Origin: Balneolia bacterium
GTDB taxonomy: Bacteria > Bacteroidota > Rhodothermia > Balneolales > Cyclonatronaceae
DNA length: 49,489 nucleotides
Direction of reading: 5' to 3'
NCBI GenBank assembly: GCA_022565795.1
Contig: JAIUMA010000019.1
Coordinates: 1 to 49,489, forward strand
Made by a program: the position numbers and the translations under genes
Notes under the pieces: generated by a model
What the model was told of the DNA's origin: nothing
The model's database searches: none
Seen by the model: only the letters and a program-made list of their open reading frames with translations
In this document: one piece after another, positions 23,661-32,814 of the stretch
Numbering within the stretch: the first letter of the stretch is position 1
Layout: the number at the start of each line of letters is the position of its first letter

Positions 23661-24854
23661 ATGAATGATATTACGATCACGGGGCGTATCACCCTTGGGC
23701 TCACAGCTCTCTTCTTTCTATTCCTAACCGCCTGTTCAAGCGAACCTGAACCCATCAGAATTGGTGCCACTATGTCGCTGACCGGATCACTGGCGACTCA
23801 GGGCGTCGCGGCGCATAACGGCTACAGACTGTGTGAAGAGCATCTCAATGAAAGAGGCGGGCTGCTTGACCGGCCGGTTGATTTTATCATTTATGATGAT
23901 GAATCGAGCTCGGATCGGGCGGTAGAGCTGTATCGGCAGCTGATTACCGAAGACGGCGTGGATGCGGTGATGGGACCTTATGGATCCACGCTAACCGAAG
24001 CCGTGGCGCCGGTGACGGAGCAATATCGGATGGTGCATGTATCACCGTTGGCAGCAACGACCTCAATCTGGGAGCAGGGGCGCGAATATCTTTTTATGGT
24101 GCTTCCTCCCGCCGAGCTGTTTCTGGCAGGTGTGATTGATATGGCCGACGAAAACGGACTCAGCAGGGTGGCCGTCATTCAGCAGGACGCTCTCTTCCCG
24201 AGAGCAGCCGGTGCTGGCGCGGCCGAAATGGCTGAAGACCGGGGCATGAACGTCGTCATAAATGAAACGTATGAAACTGGAACCGAAGACTTCAGCGAGC
24301 TTATCGAGCGCATTCGTGATGAAGAGATTGAAGTAGTTGCCATGGCGGCCTCAGCGCTGGATGATTTCATTAAAGTGATGCGCCAGATGTACGAGCATGA
24401 CGTGAATGTGAAGATGTTTGGTACGTCCGGTGCGGTAAATCAGTTCCGTGATGATTTGGGCGAGCTGGCAGAATATGCCTACGGGCTTTCCGCCTGGGAG
24501 CCGGTGCTGGATAATCCGGGCATTGATGAGTTTACGGATTCCTACCGCGAGTCATTTGGCATCGAGCCAAGCTTCCACGCGGCCGGTGCCTATGGCAGCT
24601 GCGAGCTGTTTGCGGAAGCGGTGCGACAGGCCGGCAGTATGAATCAGGAGCTGATTAGAAACAAGCTTCTGAACCTTGAGATGCAGACGGTTTTCAGTAG
24701 CTATGCTGTAGACGAGCGCGGATATCAGACGGCGAATACGGGATTAATCATTCAATGGCAGGATGGCGAAAAAGTAGTAGTCTGGCCGGAGGAGGTAGCC
24801 ACCGCAGATGCCAGATTCCCGACTCCGGCATGGAGCGAAAGAGGAAATCGGTGA
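23661..24854 (+). CDS. Branched-chain amino-acid-type ABC substrate-binding lipoprotein
   Basis: A 397-residue periplasmic binding protein of the Leu/Ile/Val (Peripla_BP_6) type, anchored as a lipoprotein (lipobox LTACS, cysteine at about residue 25). Diagnostic parts are IRIGATMSLTGSLATQGVAAHNGYRL, ERGGLLDRPVDFIIYDDESSSDRAVELYRQLI, VDAVMGPYGSTLTEAVAPV, AVIQQDALFPRAAGAG and FHAAGAYGSCEL. Normal partners (two permeases, two ATPases) are absent on both sides, so it is an orphan in this window. It may serve a transporter encoded elsewhere or act as a sensor. The start sits 5 bases after a TACTTTTG word, so a short or missing leader is possible. Confidence 0.85.
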   Translation: MNDITITGRITLGLTALFFLFLTACSSEPEPIRIGATMSLTGSLATQGVAAHNGYRLCEEHLNERGGLLDRPVDFIIYDDESSSDRAVELYRQLITEDGVDAVMGPYGSTLTEAVAPVTEQYRMVHVSPLAATTSIWEQGREYLFMVLPPAELFLAGVIDMADENGLSRVAVIQQDALFPRAAGAGAAEMAEDRGMNVVINETYETGTEDFSELIERIRDEEIEVVAMAASALDDFIKVMRQMYEHDVNVKMFGTSGAVNQFRDDLGELAEYAYGLSAWEPVLDNPGIDEFTDSYRESFGIEPSFHAAGAYGSCELFAEAVRQAGSMNQELIRNKLLNLEMQTVFSSYAVDERGYQTANTGLIIQWQDGEKVVVWPEEVATADARFPTPAWSERGNR

Positions 24855-24996
24855 GCAGTGTGTGAATTAACAATAAGCAATTACCAAGGTGGTGCCCGGC
24901 AGGCAGTCCCGGTGGGTAATCCCGGGATATGATATAATTGTTTTTAAAACCTGAATGGGTTCAACTCGCCAGGATTTATATACATCCACAATCCGG

Positions 24997-25036
24997 AAAA
25001 AAAGAAGGCTGCTCTCCGGTTGGGAAGCAGCCTTTC
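24997..25036 (-). terminator. Terminator of ppc
   Basis: AAGGCTGCT (25005-25013) pairs with AGCAGCCTT (25026-25034) around a 12-base loop. Read on the minus strand, a pyrimidine and T-rich run follows, so it should end ppc transcription. It may also work for the plus-strand gene upstream. Confidence 0.8.
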
Positions 25037-25067
25037 TTGAATCATTTAAAACCGATCTGGTTAAAAA

Positions 25068-27854
25068 TCAGCCGGTGGTACCGAGTCCGCTTGCGATGGC
25101 GTTCAGTACCAGCAGCATTTCCGGAAGCATGGCTTTGGCTTCTTCATCCTTGCCCTGCTTTTTGAGCTCTCTCCATGTTTTGAGCTGCTCAATCTGTACC
25201 TTATGAAGCGGTTTCAGCCTCTCAGAGCGAAACTCAATCATCTGGTACATGCGTGGACGGCGCTGATCGAGCTTGTGCCCGTACAGATGTTCCAGCATAT
25301 CGCGCGTGAGCTCATATTCTTTGTTGATCTTGCTGAAATACTCGTCTGCCATCGCCTGATCAGCGACCAGGTTGCAATATTCACGCATGATCTTGGTATC
25401 GGTTAATGCGATAGCTGACGATGCGTTTGTAATGATGTAGCGAAACGGCATGTAATCGACTGCGTGCTTGCTTAGAAACTCAAACGACTCTTTATCTTCG
25501 TTTCTCAGCTGCTCAAGTGCAGAACCCACTCCGTACCATCCTGTGAGGAAAAAGCGTGACTGACTCCAGCTGAACACCCATGGAATAGCCCTCAGGTCTC
25601 CGAAGGTGCGTTTGCCGGTTCTTCTGGCTGGTCTGGAACCAATGCTACTCGATTCAATGATGTCGATAGGCGTTGCTTCAGCGAAAAACTTCACAAAATT
25701 ATCTGATTTCACCAGGCCCTGATAGCTTTTGAGGCTGTAGTTGTACAGTTTGTTAACGATCTCTCTGAGTCTGTTGTTAATTTCCTGCTGTTCGGCATCG
25801 AAGGTAGCCTGGCGCTTTTTATCATACACACCCAGCGTTAGTCCCGCTGTACCCGCCTGAAGCAGCTCCAGGTTGTATAGTGCCGTAACCGGGTTGGCGT
25901 ATTTTTGGGAAATTACTTCACCCTGTTCGGTAAGACGCATATCGCCCCGAATGGTGCCTGCCGGCAGACCAGCAATGAAACGATGAGTAGGCCCCGCGCC
26001 ACGGCTGATTGTTCCGCCGCGTCCGTGGAAGAAGCGAATTCTGATGCCGTGTTTTCTTCCGGTATCGCTCAGTGCTTTCTGGGCAATGGTAAGGCTCCAC
26101 AAGCTGGCAAGAATACCGCCGTCTTTGTTGCTATCGCTGTAGCCAACCATTATTTGCTGGGACGGATCTGAGCCAGGGCGCTGTTCCTTTCTGAATTCGA
26201 AGCTGCGTTTAGAAACCGGATGCGATAGGAAGCTGTCCAGTATTTCCGGCCCTTTTTCAAGATCTTCGATGGTTTCGAGTAGCGGCACAACGGGCAGCCA
26301 GCTGGCCATACCCTCGTCGGTGATCTCCATAAGTCCGGCTTCCCTGCAGAGCACGTACACAACCAGAAGGTCAGACAGGCTGCGGGTCATACTTACAATG
26401 AGGGACCCGATTCCCTGGCTACCGTAGTTGCGAATGTACTTGCGTAGTACGCGGTAGCAGCCTAAAACGGCGTCTGCTTCGGTACCAAGTCCATGGCGAT
26501 GTCGTACAAACGGTCGTGAACTTTTTAACTCTTCGCTCAGAAATGCTACACGTTTTTCCTCCGGCCACTCAGAGAAGTTTTCTCCGTCTTCAATTCCGGC
26601 TTTAACCAGCAGCTGCGAAAGAGCTTTATCATGGAATGTACTGTTCTGTCGGATATCAAGGGCTGCAAGATGGAAGCCAAAAGTCTCAACCTTACGGGTT
26701 AACGGCTGAATATCTGTTTTGCAAACACGATTTGCTCCAATTTCAATGAGTGATTCAGACAGAAGCTCAAGGTCTCTGATCACCTGATCTGCAGATGAGT
26801 AGAACAGATTGTCATCGGGCTTTTCAATAGGTTCGTCTTCTTCATCCAGCGGTATAAAATGCTGCATGAGATTCAGAAATTGCCTCCATGGCTCGTCTGG
26901 ATTTCTTAGCAGAGCTGTTTTAGCTCCCTCACCACCTTTAGAAACGAGTTCAGTAAGGCGTGCCTTAAGTTTTTGGGGTATAGCGGTTTCAAATCCGGAA
27001 ATACTGATTTTACGGGCAAGATTATGGAGATCATCACGCAGCATAACCAAAGCGTTCTTTCTGAGCTCCATAAGGGTTTTACGGGTAACCTCATCAGTTA
27101 CGAATGGATGCCCGTCGCGGTCGCCGCCAACCCAGTTTCCAAAGCTGATCTTAGGGAGCTTGTCACGACCTTCAATAAGCTGAGGATTAAAGCCGGTTTC
27201 CTGCCAGGCGTCGCGCAGTCGCTGATCAAGATGAGGAATTACGCGTGGAAATATGTTCTTCAGATAATGAAGAACGTTTCGGAATTCGTCATCTATAGAG
27301 GGTTTATGAAGGAAAACCTGACCGGTGAACCAAAGCCGCTGCATGGCTGCAATTACTTCGTTTTCAATCTGTTGCTCTTCATATTTTGTCCAGACTTTAT
27401 TTTCCCGTTTTACCATGAGCAGGTAAATTGAGCGAAGCTGGTCGATCATGGTTGAGCGCTTAGACTCGGTAGGGTGAGCCGTAAGTACGGGTTCAATAGA
27501 GGTAAAAGGAAGCTGATTTGCTATTGTGCTCTCGTCAATACCGTTTTCTTTTAAGTCGTGCAGCGTCTTACCCCAAAGGCCTGAAATGCGGGATAAGCCA
27601 TGTTCGTCCTCAAGCTTACGGCGAAGCTGAACTGCTGCATTTTCTTCAACTATGGTGATGAGCTGAAAATAGAGTGACGCTGCTTTAGTTAGCTTTTCCT
27701 TTGATGCGTTGCCTATTTTACCGTTTTCAAAGAAGTTAGCGACATCGTTTTCGCTCGCTTCGCGAAGCATTTGCACAAAACAGGAGTGAAGGTAACCAAG
27801 ATCTGATTTAATTTTATCGAGCTGAATACTGTCGTCGGTGGTGCTGAAATACAT
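25068..27854 (-). CDS. ppc: Phosphoenolpyruvate carboxylase
   Basis: It carboxylates PEP with bicarbonate to oxaloacetate to refill the citric acid cycle. The 928-residue protein carries the bacterial-type hallmarks: EPVLTAHPTESKRST with the catalytic histidine at about residue 127, GNWVGGDRDGHP, QIMVGYSDSNKDGG, FHGRGGTISRGAGPTHR, the SRPARRTG block, GDLRAIPWVFSWSQSR and a C-terminus ending in TTG, close to the conserved xNTG end. The length is usual for PEPC (about 880-960). It is a single gene with its own terminator. Confidence 0.97.
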   Translation of the reverse strand: MYFSTTDDSIQLDKIKSDLGYLHSCFVQMLREASENDVANFFENGKIGNASKEKLTKAASLYFQLITIVEENAAVQLRRKLEDEHGLSRISGLWGKTLHDLKENGIDESTIANQLPFTSIEPVLTAHPTESKRSTMIDQLRSIYLLMVKRENKVWTKYEEQQIENEVIAAMQRLWFTGQVFLHKPSIDDEFRNVLHYLKNIFPRVIPHLDQRLRDAWQETGFNPQLIEGRDKLPKISFGNWVGGDRDGHPFVTDEVTRKTLMELRKNALVMLRDDLHNLARKISISGFETAIPQKLKARLTELVSKGGEGAKTALLRNPDEPWRQFLNLMQHFIPLDEEDEPIEKPDDNLFYSSADQVIRDLELLSESLIEIGANRVCKTDIQPLTRKVETFGFHLAALDIRQNSTFHDKALSQLLVKAGIEDGENFSEWPEEKRVAFLSEELKSSRPFVRHRHGLGTEADAVLGCYRVLRKYIRNYGSQGIGSLIVSMTRSLSDLLVVYVLCREAGLMEITDEGMASWLPVVPLLETIEDLEKGPEILDSFLSHPVSKRSFEFRKEQRPGSDPSQQIMVGYSDSNKDGGILASLWSLTIAQKALSDTGRKHGIRIRFFHGRGGTISRGAGPTHRFIAGLPAGTIRGDMRLTEQGEVISQKYANPVTALYNLELLQAGTAGLTLGVYDKKRQATFDAEQQEINNRLREIVNKLYNYSLKSYQGLVKSDNFVKFFAEATPIDIIESSSIGSRPARRTGKRTFGDLRAIPWVFSWSQSRFFLTGWYGVGSALEQLRNEDKESFEFLSKHAVDYMPFRYIITNASSAIALTDTKIMREYCNLVADQAMADEYFSKINKEYELTRDMLEHLYGHKLDQRRPRMYQMIEFRSERLKPLHKVQIEQLKTWRELKKQGKDEEAKAMLPEMLLVLNAIASGLGTTG

Positions 27855-28108
27855 AGCTTTTTAAGTAAAGTAAGAGATTCTCATTTTTTGTAGCATACAT
27901 CGGATAAATATAATACCAATATACGATTTTGCTGTCTATTAAGTAAATGGGGATGACTTAAATCTTTATAAAAATTGCGATAATCCCTACTTTTGAATCC
28001 TCCTGAAGGTTTGTAAATACAGTAGTGACAATATTTAAGGATGACTGCGAACCCTTCAGGAGTGTCCGGCCGGGAACATTTCGCAGTTTTAACAGACGGA
28101 GTTTAGCT

Positions 28109-28864
28109 ATGAATGGAATTGATGAAGTCATTAAGCAGATGGATAGAATTGTGAACCAGTGCAGCCGGGAAAATAATCCGGCAGGCTTTTTTGCGGTACT
28201 ATACCGTCTGGTTACGATTGAAATAAAAGAGCAAATGGAAGCAGGGGCATTCGACAGCAACGAGCGTGTGGAGCTGCTTGATAAGATTTTTGCCCAGCGC
28301 TTTTTTGATGCCTTTGATGCATGGTATTCCGGCAATTCAGATGGTGTAACCGATAGCTGGCGCGTAGCTTTTGAAGCAGCTGAGCAAAACAGCTATATGG
28401 TTCTTCAGCACATGCTGTTGGGTATTAATGCGCACATCAATCTGGATTTAGGCATTGCGGCTGCAGAGACTATGGAAGGGAAAGAGATGAAGCCGCTTCG
28501 GGATGATTACAATAAGGTGAACCACATTCTCAGTTCTCTGGTACAGAGGGTGAAGGCGAATATCGGGAGCACATCTTTTCTTTTTAACCCGATGATGCGA
28601 CTGGCTTCCGGACGTGATGAAATGCTCATTAATTTCAGCATAGCAGCGGCAAGAGAAGGGGCATGGCATTTTGCCTTGCGATATAAAAACAGCAGCAACA
28701 AAAGGGAAATCCTAATAAACCGAGACCGAGCTATTGCCGGAATTGGACGGCAGCTAATTCATCCACGCAGATTCACAAGGCTGATTGTAAGGGTGATTCG
28801 CCTCGGAGAGCGCAATAGTGTGCCTGAGACGATGATCCGGCTGGCGGCGGCTGCGAAACCATGA
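28109..28864 (+). CDS. DUF5995-like protein
   Basis: A 251-residue, mostly helical cytoplasmic protein. The block VLQHMLLGINAHINLDLGIA followed by LRDDYNKVNHIL and the later EGAWHFAL stretch match what I know of the DUF5995 family, whose function is not established; the conserved histidines and aspartates in HM..N.HIN.D suggest a metal site. I start at the ATG at 28109, which has GGAG upstream and begins the conserved helix (IDEVIKQMDRIV), rather than the 28-residue extension from 28025. Confidence 0.75.
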   Translation: MNGIDEVIKQMDRIVNQCSRENNPAGFFAVLYRLVTIEIKEQMEAGAFDSNERVELLDKIFAQRFFDAFDAWYSGNSDGVTDSWRVAFEAAEQNSYMVLQHMLLGINAHINLDLGIAAAETMEGKEMKPLRDDYNKVNHILSSLVQRVKANIGSTSFLFNPMMRLASGRDEMLINFSIAAAREGAWHFALRYKNSSNKREILINRDRAIAGIGRQLIHPRRFTRLIVRVIRLGERNSVPETMIRLAAAAKP

Positions 28865-28954
28865 GGGGTGTTTAAAATAGAAATGAAACCCAGCGATTGC
28901 CGAAACCACTGAGGGGTTTCAGATGCGGGATAGATTATTAACAGCTTATGCCTA

Positions 28955-28985
28955 TTGAATAGCATTTGTAAAAGCTGTATATTTG
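28955..28985 (+). promoter_or_regulatory. Bacteroidota-type promoter of rpmE
   Basis: TTG at 28955-28957, a 20-base spacer and TATATTTG at 28978-28985, an exact TAnnTTTG -7 box. The expected start near 28992 gives a leader of about 38 bases before the L31 start codon. Confidence 0.5.
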
Positions 28986-29029
28986 AAATCTGTACAGAAA
29001 TTGACATTGCAAAAGCAAGTAACGTTACT

Positions 29030-29248
29030 ATGGCTAAAAAAGACATACATCCGGAATACAACGAGATTACCGTTTTGATGAGTGATGGTTCTGAGATTAC
29101 AACCAGAAGCACCATGAGCACAAAAGACGGCGTTTATCGTGCTGAAGTTGATTCCAAAAATCACCCGTTCTACAATGAAGATCTTAAGATGATCACCACT
29201 GCCGGACGTGTTGATAAATTCAACAAGCGCTACGGCAAAAAATCCTGA
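29030..29248 (+). CDS. rpmE: 50S ribosomal protein L31, zinc-free form
   Basis: A 72-residue protein of the large ribosomal subunit. KDIHPEYNEITVLMSDGSEITTRSTM and HPFYNEDLKMITTAGRVDKFNKRYGKK give a clear L31. The CxxC/CG pair that binds zinc in the usual form (VTCSCGN type) is replaced by VLMSDGSE, so this is the C-minus, zinc-independent form. I start at the ATG at 29030, which gives the normal MxKKxIHPxY N-terminus; the frame upstream is leader sequence. It is flanked by its own promoter and terminator. Confidence 0.93.
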   Translation: MAKKDIHPEYNEITVLMSDGSEITTRSTMSTKDGVYRAEVDSKNHPFYNEDLKMITTAGRVDKFNKRYGKKS

Positions 29249-29275
29249 TCAGATTTTAACGCTGTAAACAACTTG

Positions 29276-29310
29276 AGGCGGTTTTCACCATGTGGAAGCC
29301 GCCTTTTTTG
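29276..29310 (+). terminator. Terminator of rpmE
   Basis: AGGCGG (29276-29281) pairs with CCGCCT (29299-29304), with further pairing inside the loop, followed by six Ts. Confidence 0.85.
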
Positions 29311-29385
29311 TGTAATATACCCGGATCCCTAAAGCATTAGATCTGTAAAACCTTTAAACTGAGTAATCAAGCCAATTTGTAAACT

Positions 29386-30036
29386 ATGCATATCGAAACG
29401 CTTACCGTTAATCCGTTCAGCCAGAATACCTATCTGCTTATTCAGAACAACAACGCGCTGCTTGTAGACGCAGGATTTGCCTCGGCATCGGAGCTTAACC
29501 GGATGATTGACGTGCTCCGTGAGCATAAAGCCGAGCTAAAAGCCATCATTATAACTCACGCCCATATCGATCACATTATGGGACTGCAGCGAACTATCGA
29601 CCGTTTTGACGTGCCGGTTTATATTTCACATGAAGATCTGTATTTATGGGAAAACTCATATGCGCAGGGTAAGTTTTTTGATGTAGATCTAAAGCGGTTC
29701 GACTTTATTCCCGAGCCATTGCCTTCTGACGCCCCTTTTGAAGTTGCGGGTTTTAAAATGATCGTATTGTTTACTCCCGGCCATTCCCCCGATCACGTTT
29801 CGCTCTATTTCGAAAACGAAGGTGTTCTCATCGCCGGTGACGTTCTTTTCCACGGCAGCATCGGTCGTACTGATTTGTATAAAGGTAACTTCGATATACT
29901 TGCAAAAAGTATCCGTGAAAAGCTCTATCTGCTGCCTGATTCAACCGAGGTCTATTCCGGGCATGGACCTAAGACGCTTATCGGTCACGAGAAAAAGTTT
30001 AATGAGTTTGTGAAAGCAGCTGATTCAGAAGAGTAG
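29386..30036 (+). CDS. Metallo-beta-lactamase-fold hydrolase, glyoxalase II-like
   Basis: A 216-residue cytoplasmic hydrolase with a two-metal site. The ligand motifs are complete: THAHIDHIMG (HxHxDH, about 59-64), TPGHSPDHVSLY (third histidine), AGDVLFHGSIGRTD (bridging aspartate) and the final YSGHGPKT (last histidine). The order and length fit glyoxalase-II-like and hydroxyacylglutathione-hydrolase-like proteins; thioester or persulfide substrates are possible. It sits alone after rpmE and is convergent with a TPR gene. Confidence 0.92.
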   Translation: MHIETLTVNPFSQNTYLLIQNNNALLVDAGFASASELNRMIDVLREHKAELKAIIITHAHIDHIMGLQRTIDRFDVPVYISHEDLYLWENSYAQGKFFDVDLKRFDFIPEPLPSDAPFEVAGFKMIVLFTPGHSPDHVSLYFENEGVLIAGDVLFHGSIGRTDLYKGNFDILAKSIREKLYLLPDSTEVYSGHGPKTLIGHEKKFNEFVKAADSEE

Positions 30037-30090
30037 GGAATGTTTCTTCTTAAAGGGTGATGGCATTCGGACCAAAATAAAATCCGATTG

Positions 30091-30753
30091 CTAATTCCTT
30101 TTTTTGTTTTTGCCCTTGGAGGGCTTTTTGTCCTGCTGCTGAGCCGTGAGATATTCGGAAAGCTGCTCAATTTTTGCTTCACAGTCTTCGGCACGATGCG
30201 GCTCGCGCCGTTTGATTTGCTCATACGCCTTTATGGCCTGTTCGTACTGCTGCTGATCTTCGTAGATACGTGCCAGGGTCGGGGTTGCAATGCCATCACC
30301 CACTTTTAGTGGCAAATGCCTGACCTCATGCTCCGAAGCTTTTTTCAGCTTGATACGCTGCGCCTCAGGGCTTGAAAGCTTGGTGATGAGACTGTCGATG
30401 TTAATGAAGAAGCGGCTGTCGGAGCTACTGCCGTCGCGGCCGGTTGGCTTCATCTGGCGGGAATCATCCGGAAGCCAGGCCTCAAAGCGGGAAGGATGTT
30501 TAAAGTAATACGGTAAATAGTTAAAAAATGGTGAGCCCGGGGCGAAGGCTTTAGCCTTGGCAGCACAATATCGGGCTTCCTCATCCTTACCTTGCTGAAG
30601 GAAAAACCAACCCAGCAGAAAATAACCTACTGCATCATTGCCGCGCCTTTTTAAATGGCGCATGAGCATGCCTGTAGCTTTTTCCGGATCTTTTTCGAAG
30701 AGTTCCAGATGGCTTTTGAGCGAGTCGGGTAGTTGAAATGGAAAGGTATTCAT
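30091..30753 (-). CDS. TPR-repeat protein
   Basis: A 220-residue cytoplasmic protein of helical pairs. DAVGYFLLGWFFLQQGKDEEARYCAAKAKAFAPGS (about 38-73) and TLARIYEDQQQYEQAIKAYEQIKRREPH (about 160-187) are TPR units; the middle is a low-complexity linker, and the C-terminus is a lysine-rich tail (KKPSKGKNKKRN). It is the last gene of the miaB - activator - lptE block and sits 124 bases after lptE, an arrangement I recall from related genomes. Function is likely protein binding; the partner is unknown. Confidence 0.8.
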   Translation of the reverse strand: MNTFPFQLPDSLKSHLELFEKDPEKATGMLMRHLKRRGNDAVGYFLLGWFFLQQGKDEEARYCAAKAKAFAPGSPFFNYLPYYFKHPSRFEAWLPDDSRQMKPTGRDGSSSDSRFFINIDSLITKLSSPEAQRIKLKKASEHEVRHLPLKVGDGIATPTLARIYEDQQQYEQAIKAYEQIKRREPHRAEDCEAKIEQLSEYLTAQQQDKKPSKGKNKKRN

Positions 30754-30877
30754 CGGGCGCTAAAAATCGGTAAAATTGCACTGCCGTTCAACAGAATATA
30801 GCAGATAATTAGCACCTGCTTTTGTAAAACCCTCAGTAATTTGAACTTCCGTCCGAAATCTGTTTTTTTAGCGGCTT

Positions 30878-31396
30878 TTACCAGTCACCCAAAGCATCGT
30901 TGAACATGTTTCTGGCGATACTGAGCATGGCTTCAAGAGCTGCTTCCCGTTCACCGTCGATCGGGTCTTCATTGGGGTCAAACTCAAATACGCCGTTAAA
31001 ATTTCTGTCCCATTCCGGCTCATCTTCCGTACGGTATTTAAAGCTTGCCCGTACGGTAACTTCAACACGGTTGAGGTCGGTGCGAGTCTCGCCGGCCACG
31101 CTGAACGGTCTGTTGCGGTAGTTTACGATGCTTCCGTCGAGCACAATGTCGGCTTCGTCCGGGTCGGAGGATAGCCTCAAGCGGCTTTGATTTACAAATC
31201 GATCAACCAGCGCCTCATTCAGATCTTCGGAGAGAAAGCTTAAGCCGGAGTTCGAGTTGTCGGGAAAGAAGGGGATGTGAACCGTTCGAACATCAGACGG
31301 AATTGAGACGCCCGTAAAGCTGTAGGAAAAACAGGAGGTGAGCATCAGCGATGCAACCATTACGGTAAGAAGTCGGCCCATTGAAAAGGTATTCAT
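30878..31396 (-). CDS. lptE: LptE-family lipopolysaccharide assembly lipoprotein
   Basis: A 172-residue outer-membrane lipoprotein that should plug the LptD barrel in LPS export. The lipobox is MLTSC (cysteine at about residue 22), followed by the family start CFSYSFTGVSIPSDVRTVHIPFFPDNS, the helix LSEDLNEALVDRFVNQSRL and the strand VEVTVRASFKYR. This N-terminal pattern is the Bacteroidota LptE type. It starts five bases after the stop of the sigma54 activator, so the two are almost certainly co-transcribed. Confidence 0.87.
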   Translation of the reverse strand: MNTFSMGRLLTVMVASLMLTSCFSYSFTGVSIPSDVRTVHIPFFPDNSNSGLSFLSEDLNEALVDRFVNQSRLRLSSDPDEADIVLDGSIVNYRNRPFSVAGETRTDLNRVEVTVRASFKYRTEDEPEWDRNFNGVFEFDPNEDPIDGEREAALEAMLSIARNMFNDALGDW

Positions 31397-31401
31397 ACTT
31401 G

Positions 31402-32754
31402 TTAACTGATGAGTCCGTACTGATCCAGCTTGCGGTAGAGCGTCCTTTCGCTCATGCCGAGCGTTTCAGCAGCTTTGCGTCTGTTGCCTTCAAAACGCTC
31501 AAGCGCCAGTTTTATGAGGAACTTCTCGGCGTCTTCAACGGATGGGATGCTTTCCATCTTCCGGAAATACTCCATTAAATCCTGCGGCTCGTCTATGTCC
31601 TCGTGGTGAGCATCGTAGCTGTCACCAAAATTCTTTTTGTTGTATCCAAGCGGGATTTCGTCACCACCTGTGTGCACGTAATCATTAACCGGATCGGACT
31701 GCTCACGGGGCTGTCGCGATGCATGGCCGGATGCTGATGTCAGTAGTGGCAGCGCACGAGACGGCTTTCCGTCTTTGTCCATATTGTTGTATATGAATGA
31801 ACCGAGCATTTTCTTCATGTCCGATATCTCGCTGCGAAGGTCAATCAAAGCGCGGTACAACAGCTCACGCTCCTGCTCACCAAAACCATTGCTGTATCGT
31901 TCGGACTCATCTTTATAAGCCGATGATTTAATTGGCATGGGCAGGTTGTCGGCCGAGCCGGTATGCTGCCTGCCTTTGAGATATTTCTGAAGCTTCTCTG
32001 CGGTTACAAACTGAGAGCGCTCGAGCACCACAAGCTGCTCGGCCACGCTTCTGAGCTCACGGATATTCCCCGGCCAGCGGTAGGAAATCAAAAGCTCGCG
32101 GGCATCATCCGAAAACCCCTGAAACACGGAGTCGTATTTTCGGGCAAACTCTTCAACGAAGCTTCGGAAAATGAGCGGAGTGTCTTCTTTGCGCTCGCGA
32201 AGGGGCGGCAGATGTACCGTAACGGTATCGAGGCGGTAATAGAGATCTTCCCGGAAGTGGCCTTTTTCAACATCATCCCACAAATCCCGGTTGGTGGCAG
32301 TGATGATGCGTACGTCGGTTTTGCGAACCTGTGAGGAGCCTACGCGGTAGTATTCGCCGTTTTCCAAAATCCGGAGCAGCTTAACCTGCACGTTTTTGGG
32401 TGTGTCGCCAATTTCATCGAGGAAGATGGTTCCTCCGTTGGCCATTTCAAAGTAGCCCTGGCGCGTTTGATCTGCTCCGGTGAAGGAACCTTTTTCATGG
32501 CCAAAAAGCTCACTTTCGATGATGCCCTCCGGAATCGCCCCGCAGTTCACAATCACCAGTTTTTCATCTTTGCGTTCGCTCAGACCGTGAATGACGCGTG
32601 CCATAACGTCTTTTCCAACGCCACTCTCGCCGCGCAGCAGAATATTGATTTTAGTGGGAGCAACCAGCGCCGCTTTTTCCAGCACGCGGGTAAGGGCATC
32701 TGAACTACCTATAAGCCCGAACTTTTCCTGCACCTTTTGTATGTCTGCTGTCAT
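31402..32754 (-). CDS. Sigma54-dependent transcriptional activator without a sensor domain
   Basis: A 450-residue enhancer-binding protein. It begins almost directly with the AAA+ domain: Walker A GESGVGKD (about 39-46), ESELFGHEKGSFTGA, where the sigma54-contact loop is GSFTGA instead of GAFTGA, Walker B TIFLDEIGD, VRIITATNRDL, FREDLYYRLDTVTVHLPPLRER and YRWPGNIRELR. A long middle segment rich in Ser, Asp and His follows, then a Fis-type HTH (FEGNRRKAAETLGMSERTLYRKL) at the C-terminus. There is no receiver, PAS or GAF domain in front, so its activity must be set another way. It sits between miaB and lptE. Confidence 0.92.
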   Translation of the reverse strand: MTADIQKVQEKFGLIGSSDALTRVLEKAALVAPTKINILLRGESGVGKDVMARVIHGLSERKDEKLVIVNCGAIPEGIIESELFGHEKGSFTGADQTRQGYFEMANGGTIFLDEIGDTPKNVQVKLLRILENGEYYRVGSSQVRKTDVRIITATNRDLWDDVEKGHFREDLYYRLDTVTVHLPPLRERKEDTPLIFRSFVEEFARKYDSVFQGFSDDARELLISYRWPGNIRELRSVAEQLVVLERSQFVTAEKLQKYLKGRQHTGSADNLPMPIKSSAYKDESERYSNGFGEQERELLYRALIDLRSEISDMKKMLGSFIYNNMDKDGKPSRALPLLTSASGHASRQPREQSDPVNDYVHTGGDEIPLGYNKKNFGDSYDAHHEDIDEPQDLMEYFRKMESIPSVEDAEKFLIKLALERFEGNRRKAAETLGMSERTLYRKLDQYGLIS

Positions 32755-32814
32755 TATCGGATGAAGTTTATTGGTAATCGAATAGAGAAACCAGTACTGA
32801 TGCCGGAGCCGGTA

